From: Diphasiastrum complanatum | Taxonomy: Eukaryota; Streptophyta; Lycopodiopsida; Lycopodiales; Lycopodiaceae | Reading direction: 5' to 3' | DNA: 64,000 nucleotides | NCBI GenBank assembly: GCA_029204225.1 | Contig: CM055092.1 | Span: 27,572,320-27,636,319 of the forward strand | Made by a program: the position numbers and the translations under genes | Shown here: one piece after another, positions 23,220 to 33,522 of the stretch | Numbering within the stretch: the stretch's first letter is position 1 | Layout: each line of letters starts with the position of its first letter | The notes under the pieces: model-generated | Database searches by the model: none | Seen by the model: only the letters and a program-made list of their open reading frames with translations | Told to the model about the DNA's origin: nothing

Positions 23220-24224
23220 CACAAATCAAGTTGATAATGACATGTAGATAGCTTATCAGTAAGATCTTACACTACAAACGATCATTGTAGCAAGATCCAA
23301 GCAAGATCCAAATCCATATGGGATCGACAAGGTAACAAAACACCATCTGTCAACAAAAACCCTCTGATTATACACATCAAAGTTTATCGTCTCACACACC
23401 TTTGTGTGCTGACCCCACCGCACCTAAGGATTTGGTAGCTATGGGAAGATCTTGATTAAAGAAGAAGACGACGACGACGCAGCACCTCGATGATCAAAAC
23501 CAGTCCAAACCAAAATTTCAACCATGTTTATAATACCCAAAATTGCCAAATACCAAAATTAAGAATGTATATTTATACCTGCGACAATCAAGTATTAAAT
23601 CTTCATTTTTCATACCCAAAATCACCGAATAAAAATAAAAAATACAATAACCACACAACAATACAAACAAAATTGGTAGCTATACCTATAAAAAAAACCA
23701 AGTGTTTATACTTGAAAGGGACATTTATCCACTTATTATTTTTATTATTTTTGAAGCATCAAACAAATCCTTGTTGCAAAGCCTAGTTGATATACTAAGC
23801 CTAAAATAAAAAAGAACCATGTTTCAATTAAGGTGAAGTGCTCAAAAGGGATGCCAAAAAGTAATAAGTTGGCAATCAAATGCCTATGAAATTTTTCGCT
23901 TAGATCTTTTATATAGTTTTTTTAATTTAGAAATCAAAATGCACAATTTAATTTTTTTTTGGCAATGTGTTAAGCTACTAGTGGTCGGTTATATACAACG
24001 TAGCAATGCTAGTTGGGCAATGCCATGTAAGGGGCAAGCCCCTAAGATGTCCACTTCGCAACGGTTGGGAATCAAGACTACGCCTAGCCAGCCACAATTA
24101 ACTCTAACCATACACCACGCTGTGATTGACAAACTCTACAATTAAATGCATATTTTCTTACAATTCATGTTAATAAATATTGGCCATCATGTATAATTTT
24201 GTCAAAGGCCAAGAAATAATCTAT
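23220..24224. other. Stretch without recognised gene
   Basis: Begins right after an integrase stop, so part may be that element's 3' noncoding end or LTR. AT-rich, with A-runs at 23620-23700. Short open frames here look accidental. Confidence 0.4.
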
Positions 24225-24580
24225 TGGAGTAAACCCTTACATTAATGCGGAGGTAAACCAAACTCATCAATGAGTCATGGATCTGCTATATGTAGCTATA
24301 CACTCGTGGGAAGAGACACATTCTCTCTCTCTTATCACACTCCATGCTTGTACATGAATTCTCTTGAGCTCATTTATCCATTGGTGCATTATATTTGTGA
24401 TATCTTGCAATCTTGTTTGTAGAATGCTTATTTCATGCTGTTTTCGGATCCACACGTGTGAAATACGATAGCTTACTATTTTTGTACGAACAGAAACTTC
24501 ATCATATCGTATGTTTGATGTGTGATCAGATTCTTATTGAGTTTGCATCTCTTTCATAGAGTAGATGTTGATTTTTGAGA
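24225..24580 (+). repeat. Truncated 5' LTR of a Ty1/copia element
   Basis: About 350 bp from ttacattaatg to tagatgttgattttt match 28793-29140 in the same orientation with substitutions (shared blocks include accaaactcatyaatgagtc and agcttactatttttgtacga). The LTR end and PBS are missing: the match stops and gag sequence starts within about 40 bp. Confidence 0.75.
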
Positions 24581-24620
24581 TTTATTAAAGAAGTTTTATG
24601 AATCCAAGTCTACTTCTAGA

Positions 24621-24960
24621 GTGTTGACTCTAAGAAGACAAATCTTTCAAAGTTTGCATAAGAATGAAGAGAGTCTAAATATTTTTGTTTTGAGAGTGAA
24701 GGCTTTGAATGATGAGTTATCTTGCATTGATGAGAGCATTAAGGAAGGAGAGCTTCTTAAAGTTATTTTTAATGGTTTGTTGGATGCTCAAGTTAACATT
24801 GTTGGTCTAAAGGGCATCAAAAAGAGTCTTCTTCAAATGGCAAAAAGAAAAATAGATCAAATCTAAAGTGCTTCTATTGTGGCATCAAAGGACACTTTGC
24901 AAGTGAGTGTTACAAGAAGAAGAGAGATCAAGGAAACAAGCAAAGTAATCTTACTCACGA
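24621..24960 (+). pseudogene. Copia gag C-terminus and zinc knuckle
   Basis: 24621-24866 encodes the gag segment around FVLRVKALNDELSCIDESI. A frame change then gives CFYCGIKGHFASEC, a canonical CX2CX4HX4C knuckle (about 24868-24910), followed by a basic linker. The gag N-terminus is lost with the LTR end. Gag-pol was one frame in the ancestor. Confidence 0.8.
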
Positions 24961-25333
24961 TGAAAATAGTTTGGATGTTCAAAATTCAAATGATGATACT
25001 TTTGTGATCTCTTCATGTATGCTTTCTAATGAGGGAGATCTAGATCCATGGTGGATTGATAGTGGTGCAAGCTCACACATGACTTTTCACAAAAAATACT
25101 TCACTTCTTTGTTGGTATATGAAGATGACAAGAAAGTGATCTACACGGCCAATGATGGTGAGTGTGCAATCAAAGGAATTGGCACAATTTTTATTTCTCT
25201 CTCAACAAATAGAAATGTTCATTTGAAGGATGTTTTGTTCATACCTTCCATTACCAAGAAATTACTTAGTATGAGTCAACTGCTAAGTAAAGGTTTCAAT
25301 GTTGAGTTTGATAGAGATGCTTGCATGTTGTGA
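24961..25333 (+). pseudogene. Copia protease
   Basis: Contains WWIDSGASSHMT, the Ty1/copia aspartic protease motif with intact D-S-G, then VHLKDVLFIPSITKKLLSMSQL, the typical end of the domain. The frame stops at 25331, just before the GAG-pre-integrase region, which overlaps in another frame. Confidence 0.85.
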
Positions 25334-25977
25334 CAAGTGAACAATTACATATTCAAGAGGTTTGGCATAAAAGGATGAGGCACCTCAACTTCAAGTCATT
25401 GGAAGTAATGGCTAAGAAGCAAGTTGTGATTGGTCTTCCAAGATCCTTAACTAGCAATAATCATGTTTGTGAGTCTTGTGCTTTGTCCAAGTCACATAGA
25501 CTACCTTATGCTAGATCTACAAAGCCTTTTCAAATAGTACATTCGGATATTCATGGAATTACTACAATTAGCAATAGTGGAACTAAGACGTATGTAACTT
25601 TCATTGATGATTTTAGTAGATTTTTTTGGATCTATCTACTAAAGAGGAAAGATGAAGTGTATGATGTCTTTGTGAAGTTCAAAAATGCAAGGAAGAACCA
25701 ATTTTTCACAAGGATCAAGTGTTTGAGGAGGGACAATGGTGATGAGTATATCTCAACCAAGGTCAAGGCCTTTTGTGATGAGCATGAGATCAAGAGGGAG
25801 TACACAACTCCAAGGACACGTCAACAAAATGGAGTGGCCGAGAGAAAGAATAGGACTTTATGTGAAAGTGCTAAAACCATAAGTTTAGGAGCTAATCTTC
25901 CAAAACCATTTTGGAACCAAGCCTTGTTGTGTGCTAACTTTCTATGCAATAGGTGGCGGAATGCTATATTGGATTGA
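25321..25977 (+). pseudogene. Copia GAG-pre-integrase and integrase
   Basis: VWHKRMRHLNFKSLEVMAKK and CESCALSKSHRLPY give the H-H-C-C zinc module. The core has VHSDIHG (Asp), CLRRDNGDEYIS (Asp) and QQNGVAERKNRTL (Glu), so all three catalytic residues are present. The frame ends in a stop soon after. Downstream, decayed integrase C-terminal sequence continues to about 26200. Confidence 0.85.
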
Positions 25978-26205
25978 AGAACACCTTTTGAGATGATATT
26001 AAAGAGGAGGCCGAGTGTCAAGTTTTTTAGAACTTTTAGATGCACTTGCTATGTCAATATAACTCTTGATGATAGGACAAAGGAGGATCCAAAGGTATAT
26101 TTGTTGGATATAGTAGGTGACTAAAGCTTACAAAATTTACATTCCTAATAAGGTGATTATTAGTAGAGATGTCATTTTTTATCAGGGGAATATTTTGAAA
26201 ACAAA

Positions 26206-27081
26206 GTGATGATGATGTATGGATCTAACATTCTTGATGTTGATGTGAAGGATCCTACTTTAGATGGTGATGATGAAGGACCTTCATCAAGTCAAAAGTC
26301 AAGGAGAACATCAAGGAAAAGACAAATGTCTTCAAGGCTCACATATGATGAGAAAGGTAAGCAAGTTGTTGGAGGTACACACTTTGCTTTCCTAATCTCT
26401 TTTAATGAACTTACTTGTGTAGATGAAGCAAGGAACAAAGAGGAGTGGATCCAAGCAATGGATCTTAAGTATCAAGATCTTATTAAAAAATGAAATATGG
26501 AGTTACCTAAGGACAAAAAAGCTATTGGATGTAAATGGATTTTTAAGGTGAAGACAAACCAAGATGGATCTATCAATAAGCATAAGTCAAGGTTGGTGGC
26601 AAAAGGATATGCTCAAAAACATGGTATTGACTATGATAAAACCTTTGCATCCGTGGCAAAAATGGTAAGCATTCGGGTCATCATCTCTCTTGCTACTCTT
26701 TATGGATGAGATCTATGGCAATTGGATATTACAAATGCTTTTTTGAATGGTGATCTTGAGGAAGTGTACATGGAGCAACTCGAGAGCTATATTTCACCTA
26801 CAAAGCCAAATCATGTCTGTCTTCTACAAAAGAGTTTATATGGCTTTAAGCAAGCACCAAGGAGTTGGTATACTAAGCTTAATACTTTTCTACTCTCTCG
26901 AGGCTTTGTTATGAGTGAGTATGATTATTCACTTTATTATAAATCTGCTGGAAATGATGTTATCATTTTGCTAACCAAGATCTTGGGTGGAGACAACCAA
27001 GATGTGAAGGATATCAAGAGTGCTCTCAAGGAGTTTGAGGTGCATGATCTTGGTCATTTGTATTACATTTTAGGAATATAA
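26206..27081 (+). pseudogene. Copia reverse transcriptase, catalytic box deleted
   Basis: Three consecutive stretches in one frame: a linker ending RNKEEWIQAMDLKYQDL, then CKWIFKVKTNQDGS...LVAKGYAQKHGIDYDKTFASV, then WQLDITNAFLNGDLEEVYMEQ and SLYGFKQAPRSWY. Where the Y-V-D-D box should follow (after NDVIILL) the sequence goes straight to TKILGGDNQDVKDIKSAL, so the catalytic aspartates are missing. Stops at 26491 and 26707 break the frame. Confidence 0.85.
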
Positions 27082-27153
27082 GTGATTAGATCTTTTCAAT
27101 CTACTTTCATTTGTCAAGAGAAATATGTTGATTCTATTCTATAAAGATTTCAT

Positions 27154-27908
27154 ATGGAAGATGCAAAGTCTTGTGATACATTTTTGAAGTCAAATGTAAA
27201 GCTAACTATAAGAGGTAATGAAAGAACCTTCAAAGACATTACTCTCTATAGGAAGCTCGTTGATTCATTTATCTATCTATCCATCACAAGACCAAATCTA
27301 AGCTATTGTGTTGGAAGATTGAGCCAATTCATGCAAGATCCTAGTAAAGAGCATTGGAAGCTAGGAAAACGAGTTTTGAGATACATCATTGGAACTCGAG
27401 ATTTTGGCATATTGTATGAGGAATCATCACCTAACTTGTTTGGATTTTCAGATTCGGACTTTGCTGAAAATAAAATGGATAAGAAATCCACAAGCGCTCA
27501 TTGTATTTTCATAGGTGATATAACTATATCATGGATGTCGAAGAAACAAGCCACTATCTCATTGTCATTTAGTGAGGCCGAGTACAAAGCACTCAGATGG
27601 TGTGGATCAAGAGGATGATCAAGGATTTTAACTTGGTGGATTTTTCAAAGAGCCCAATTATCTTTTGTGACAACCTATCAGCCCAGAAGTTGGCAATCAA
27701 TCCTATCTTTCATGCTAAGAGCAAGCATATTGAAATGGCATATCACCTTGTGAGGGAGCAAATTATAGCAGAGAAGGTGAAGCTTCAACATGTTTCTTCA
27801 AAGGAATGTGTAGCTAATATCTTTACCAAAGCATTGGAAAAGGACTTGTTTATGAAGCATAGGACTTCACTTGTAGTGTTCTCAAAAGTCTATGGTAGAA
27901 CTAGTTGA
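27154..27908 (+). pseudogene. Copia RT end and RNase H
   Basis: 27154-27618 has ITRPNLSYCVGRLSQFMQDPS and FSDSDFAENKMDKKSTSAH, the copia connection and start of RNase H, then MSKKQATISLSFSEAEYKAL. A frameshift near 27600 leads to 27597-27908 with FCDNLSAQKLAINPIFHAKSKHIE, the C-terminal RNase H. A purine-rich tract (gaagaggggtg, 27907-27917) follows the stop. Confidence 0.85.
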
Positions 27909-28090
27909 AGAGGGGTGTGAGAAATTTTAATTGGTTTTGCTATTTTGATCATATTTGTATAGTTGCCAATTGAGGCCAATTTTCATATTAGACTTAGAAT
28001 TTGACTTTTCAAAGTTATATTAGTCTATTTAAATACACACTTTTTGAAAATGTGAGATTAGAGATTCATGTTTAAATGTGAATACATTTG

Positions 28091-28792
28091 AATCATAGTT
28101 GCACAGAATCGCGTTTCTAGGAGGAGACGTTTCGAAAACCGCATTTCTACTCCCAGAATCGCAAAAAAAAAAAAAAATTGAAAAAATAGCTTATGGCTTA
28201 AATTTTTTTAGGGAATCAATGGTCAAACGAGCGTTTTGCCTCTCAGAAGTGCAATAGATGGGACACAAACAAATCTTATTTTCAATAGTTATTTGGTTGT
28301 TATTTGCTCTGGTTTTCAATAAATGTTCAGGGTGTTCGGGGGGCAGCCCCCCGAGAAACCGGGAGTCCGGGGGCGGTAGCCCCCCGGTGGGGGATTTGGG
28401 GGGCAACGCATGTTGGGGGATTTGGGGTTTGACGGTAAGGCCTCTTCATGACTTGGCCTTCCACTCCCTGAGCGAAAACACACTTACTGGGACCATCTGT
28501 GATCGTAATAGACATGTTAGAGATTAGTTTTGAATTTTTATCCTTGACAGAACCCAACATGGATTAATGCACCTGAACTGGACCATCCTACACCCGAAAC
28601 AGTCAGCAAATTACACATTAATTATGCTCTTAATTAGAGCTTTCATCTGATACCCATATTGCCCAAACAAAAAACCCAAAAAAAAAAAAAAATCTTAAAA
28701 AACGTGTTTCTAAAAATTTTTCAAAAATTTTCGAAATGAGTTTTTGAACGCGATTCTGAAACGCGTTTCAAAAACGCAGTGCAACTATGATT
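28091..28792. mobile_element. Non-autonomous TIR element, hAT-like size of target duplication
   Basis: Both ends carry the 14-bp terminal inverted repeat aatcatagttgcac, and subterminal acgcgtttc words also face each other. The flanks are tacatttg on the left and tacattaa on the right, an 8-bp duplication with two mismatches. The other LTR of the host copia element has ttacattaatg at the matching place, which looks like the empty site. There is no transposase. The class is an inference from the 8-bp duplication. Confidence 0.65.
28327..28436. repeat. GC-rich inverted-repeat core
   Basis: G- and C-runs arranged as ggggggcagccccccgag and gggggcggtagccccccgg within an otherwise AT-rich insert, able to form strong hairpins. 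It lies near the middle of the TIR element. Confidence 0.75.
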
Positions 28793-29140
28793 TACATTAA
28801 TGTTAAGATTTTTTGTTATGCAAAAAAACCAAACTCATTAATGAGTCATGGAAGTGTTATATATAGCCATACACTCGTGAAAAGAGACACATTCTCTCGC
28901 TCTTATCTCATTTCATGCTTATACATGAGTTCTCTTTGATTTATCTATCCATTGGTGCACTATATTAGTGATATCTTATAATTTTGTGTGTAAAATGCTT
29001 AACTTATGGTATATTCGAATCCACATGTAAAATACAATAGCTTACTATTTTTGTACGAATACAAGCTTCAGCATATCATGTTTGATGTTTGATCAGGTTT
29101 TTATTGAATTTGCATTTCTTTCATAAAGTAGATGTTGATT

Positions 29141-30452
29141 TTTTTTAATTGGCAATATTGGTAGAGTTGATCTATTTCTAACCAAAGATCAGATTATGAA
29201 TTTGGATCTTAAATGATCTGAAATTCTTCACACAAAATCATATCAATACCTTGTGACTAGACTAAGGGTAGGCACTCCATGCCAATACAACCACATGGAG
29301 ACACAAGCAATCTTAAACAAGGTGACTAATCAAGCTCAAATATGTCAATCCAAAGTCTTAATTCCCAACAGTAGCCAAATGTCTTGCCCAACTCGTTGAT
29401 ACCTTTAAAATCACCAACCTATTATTATGAATATATCTCTCTTGAGCTAAATAAAAATCACTCAATGGACCTTTTATATCTTAGTATTGACTCTAAAATT
29501 GGAAAGACAAATTAAGTCTTTTATAACATGAACTATGAGAGCATATCAACGACACATGGCTTGTAATCATTTGAACTATTTAAGTTGGCTCTAATTGTGC
29601 CTTCAAATCTTTGTATTGTCTTGATTACCTTGTACTAGGCTAAGTTGCTAAGTTGGGAAATTCATTATAAGTCTTGACTCCAGGAGGCAAGAGTGATTGT
29701 CTATACAAAATTGAAGCTCACTTCTGAACTGTGCATGTCATTAAGTAAGAGAATATTCTCCAATAGTTTATCAATAAGTACACCAAAATCTGATAAAAAC
29801 TACCAAAACAATAGCTAATTTTGAGGAAGTAAACTTGACAAAACCTTGAAATAAACTAATTTTTGGTTTCTTTTCTTGACCAAACTTGAAATATGGGGTA
29901 ATCATTCCAACACATGCAAGTGCATATGTGCTAAAATTCACATAAATAGCACTACAAAAAAAGACTTGTCACGTATTGTGATCTACATAGTGAAATTCTT
30001 CATCTTCAAACAAAAAATTCAATGAACATAGAAAAGGAGAAGCATGGGTTCACAAAGAAGTAAACGAAATAAAGTGCATCATAATTTTGCTTGTCATGTC
30101 AATCATATGCTTTGAATGGTGTTTCTTTTGTAAACAATTGTTATTGATCGAGTAGTTTATGGATCAAACAAAACTTTGCTCAAAAATCTTAAAAACCAAA
30201 CATGAGCTAAAGAACTCTTAATCATGTACTGACAAGAGCATGGACTGAAAGAGTTATAAATCATCCTACAGCATGAATGAAGATTCCACTAATCCAAACA
30301 CCTTGCCTATATAAGATATTTTCACCTGCTTTTACTTTTCAAGCCTCAAGGACAAGAGGACAATTTCTTGGTCATTCTAATCTATCACACAACCAAAAAA
30401 ACATAACAAGCATCATAGCTTAAGTTCTGACATTAAAATCATATCAAAAAAT
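29141..30452. other. Intergenic region, including the RPL35 3' UTR
   Basis: The part next to 30452 must include the RPL35 3' untranslated region, but I cannot fix its end. The rest is AT-rich with no conserved coding sequence or terminal repeats that I recognise. Confidence 0.4.
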
Positions 30453-33083
30453 TTAGGCCTTAAGAGCATACTTCCGTAAGGGAAAATATGCTTCCTTCTT
30501 CTTTTGCTTTTCTGTCTTGATTGAAGCCTGAGACAAAACAAAAAGTAAAGATGTCAGGTCCAGCAGGTGGTCTTATCTAGCTAAACACAATGACTCCAAA
30601 GTTTGATTCCTGATCAGAGTTCACGCATCGAAATAAAAAAATTGCAGCTTAAAGAAAACAGGTTTTCAGATTGCAAGAAACAATTATGTAAAAGCTAATT
30701 CTCTTACATGTGCCAGAAACAAAAACAGACAGTTTGTCCTTGAATCAACAACAAAGCCTACATAAAATAACAACCAACCGAGTTCCATAAGAATATATAC
30801 AGCTTTCTAAATGTGACAAGAATTAAACAAACTACAAGTGAGGGTGCTCTTCACATTGGGTCAAGGGCTTCTTTACAATTGTGAGCCATTGATCCTGCTT
30901 GATGCTTGAGTCTCTACTATGAAAAGTCACTTGACTGGGATTATGCCACAACCTTCCACAAAAGCAACTCCCTACAAATAGTGCTACGGGTTCAAACCAA
31001 CCTCTGATGTCCTTGAATTACCACTTTATAGTCATTCAAACAGTAGATGCCCGTTCCGTTTCAGAACATGTACGGAACGAACGTTCTGAACGCGTTGCGA
31101 AACAGAACATGACCAAAAAGAAAAATTGATCGGAATGTAGATGTGCTGGATCATTTTTTTGGCAATTTTTTTTTTAATTTAGTGATAAATGAAGCCGAAG
31201 ACTACTTCCATAGTCCCAAATGAGCATGATTGCTAGAAAAATTGCTGAAAAGAGCAAAGGCGGCCATCCTTCTTGCTTGAATTTCTCAAGGACGGACGTA
31301 AGGTAGAAGACAGAACCAAAGCTGATTAGAAAAATCAGTGCTATGATGATTCAGAGTCATCGCCAATGTGACATATTCATAATCATGACAGAAGTTGATG
31401 GGTTGGCAGATTAATGAATTGCCAGTTCACAATCTTTTTTCCCATTCGCAGATCAGTGAGGCAAATGATTCCCAGAAATTGTGGGATCGCAAGAGTAGGA
31501 TTCCACAAATTCACAAATTCACAGGTAAGTTCTGAGGTGGGATCGCAGGCAGATTCTCAATTCGCAGATCAGTTTTCACGAGTTTTCTGCAGGAGTGCAT
31601 AGCACGCTCAAAGCTTTTTAAAAAAATGTAACTCATTCCATACGTACGGAACTCGTTCCGTTCCGAACGTATGGAACAGAACGTACCGAACCAAAAAGGT
31701 TCGGAACGGGTATGTATGATTCAAACCATATTTGAGAATAAGCGATATTAATGTATGATTTAACCTACTTCATGACATATTTATATCTTACAAAAAACAT
31801 TGTAGATCAAAACATCCAAACAGACTCACACTGACATCACAAAGCAGATCAATTAGCAAATTTCCTCACAGAAGGATCAATAACTGATAGAAGAAACGTC
31901 TCGCAAAGCTCAAGTATATCTACATGACTTATAAGCATAAGGCTGATCATTTATATTTTGATGAATCCCAAGAGAAAAACTGTAAAACCTATCCACGGTA
32001 GTCACTTTAGCCTTGCACTCATAAAATTGCATCTCATGACAAAAGAAACATGTAAAAACAACTGCAAACTATGTTTCAGGAGACATCACATCCAATCCAA
32101 CGGGCTACTCAAAGACCTGGTGTTTTGTGAGACGCCTTCTGATAGCACGAGTCTTCTTTGGTCGGAGATCAAGAGGGAGCAGCTTTTTCTTCTTGTAGGC
32201 CTCCCTCAATTTAGATTTCTGAGTTTGTGATATAACTGTCAAAACCTGGGCTATGGATAACCGCACAACCTTGCTGCAATGCAACACAACAATAGACACA
32301 CATGATTTACAACCTGTAATACCCTTTCTAATGAGTGTTTCATCTGCTGATGCTAGTAAAAATCCTCAATATTTTGTAAAAAATTACCAATTTATACCAT
32401 TCTCTACTTCCATGAAGCGATTATTTTCTGAATACCATCAAAATCTAAAAAGGAAAACTCATTGATCACAATATCTCGCTCTTAAGTTTGAAAACTAGAA
32501 ATTTCTAAATGTTCCAAAAACAGAAATTCATTGAAGATACATGATACAGCTAAAAGTCACTCCATGTCTTCTGCCCTGCTTTTATTTTCAGGATGTATAG
32601 ACTTTTGAGTCTCTGCCTTTTTTAAGATTTGAATTTTTTCAGCGATTTATTGCCTTCATTCGAAAGTAAAAGAGACAAGAAATTATGTACATTTTTGAAA
32701 GCTTGTTTGGTGCACCACCGGTTACTTTGGCCACTCGTAAAAGAGCCAGCTCTGCTTTGAGCTCTTTCAGCTGATTCAAAAGCTCTGGCTTGCTCTTTGA
32801 GCGCAGCTCATGGACCTTTGCTGCAAAACAGAAACACACAATTTTCATCAAACAAAACCTAACATGCACCGCGAGGAAGAATTTCCCAGCACCACAACCA
32901 TATCAACAACCTTATTCTGCAGCACACAAAACTTTCCAAAGGATATGAAGACTATCAACAGAAGCTGCAAGCCCCAGGAAATGAATTTCTTCATAATAAC
33001 CCACACAGCAAATCAAATTCAACAGAAAATCACATAGCTAGCTACAAGCTAATCACCGGGCAAATCAGAGGATTCGTACCCAT
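30453..33083 (-). CDS. RPL35: 60S ribosomal protein L35 (uL29), four exons
   Basis: Coding exons on the minus strand: 33080-33083 (ATGG), 32691-32820, 32117-32273 and 30453-30527. All junctions have GT...AG introns, and the phases join to one 121-residue frame. Exon 2 gives [17 protein letters not shown] and [16 protein letters not shown]. Exon 3 gives [14 protein letters not shown] and [19 protein letters not shown]. Exon 4 ends [11 protein letters not shown]. This matches plant L35, usually about 123 residues; two residues near the N-terminus are missing relative to Arabidopsis. The first intron directly after ATGG fits plant RPL35 genes as I recall them. L35 is a small basic protein of the large subunit near the polypeptide exit tunnel. 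Introns are about 259, 417 and 1589 bp. No lesion is seen, so it is probably functional. Confidence 0.95.
31050..31710. mobile_element. Inverted-repeat element in RPL35 intron 3
   Basis: A 661-bp block begins cccgttccg and ends cggaacggg. Further cggaac/gttccg words pack both ends (for example 31070-31085, 31650-31680). An internal hairpin of ttccatacgt with acgtatggaa lies near the right end. The flanks agtagatg and tatgtatg do not form a convincing target duplication. It is a MITE-like or foldback element by structure only. Confidence 0.5.
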
Positions 33084-33154
33084 GATCGCAACGCTAGATC
33101 CGGAGCGTTGTAAAGCAGACGCCGCTCTCGCTCTCTCGCTCCCTTTCTTTTTCC

Positions 33155-33322
33155 CAGCAACAAAGACACAGATTACTAGGTTTTGAAATTAGGGTTCGTG
33201 AAAGGGAAGGCAGCAACAAAGACACAGATTACTAGGTTTTGAAATTAGGGTTCGTGAAAGGGAGGGCAGCAGCAAAAAAGACAACACATCACTAGGTTTT
33301 GGAATTAGGGTTCATGAAATGG
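33155..33322. repeat. Three 56-bp tandem units with telo-box, upstream of RPL35
   Basis: Units start at 33155, 33211 and 33267. The first two are almost identical and the third has diverged. Each contains ttagggtt (33189, 33245, 33305), which is AACCCTAA in the RPL35 direction, close to the plant telo-box AAACCCTA common in ribosomal-protein promoters. They lie about 70-240 bp upstream of the start codon, in promoter or 5' UTR position. Confidence 0.85.
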
Positions 33323-33522
33323 GGAGCTAAATGTGATATTGTATGACAAAGAAGAAACACCCTGGCGCATTTATTCATAAGAAAAAGTAGTAGATACATT
33401 GATAAAAAATATATATACAACTGAAGGAAAAGTCTAAACAAAATTAAGCTCAAACAAAAGCGAAGATTGCAGTAAAGTTAAGGTTAATCCAAATCATAGC
33501 ATTAAAAATAAAAGTGCATAAA
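33323..33522 (-). other. Probable 3' end of LINE copy 1 / RPL35 upstream DNA
   Basis: AT-rich stretch between the LINE stop codon (33523) and the RPL35 upstream repeats. It may hold the LINE 3' UTR and part of the RPL35 promoter. No poly-A tail or boundary can be fixed. Confidence 0.35.

Larger units (their letters stand above)
27918..29140 (+). repeat. 3' LTR of the copia element, interrupted
   Basis: Starts TGAGAAATTT just after the polypurine tract. 27918-28090 and 28793-29140 are the two LTR parts around an inserted element; the right part matches the 5' LTR at 24225-24580. The total without the insert is about 520 bp. The right end is approximate. Confidence 0.7.

Noticed and set aside
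28258-28560. Proline/glycine-rich frames over the GC-rich core
   Set aside because: Produced by G and C runs of a hairpin in a non-autonomous TIR element.
31958-32465. Plus-strand frames across RPL35
   Set aside because: Antisense to the spliced L35 exons, which join in phase to a complete conserved protein.
32974-33083. ATG for RPL35 further inside exon 2
   Set aside because: The four-base first exon ATGG joins exon 2 in phase with GT...AG borders and restores the M-A-K-V-H-E-L start expected for L35.
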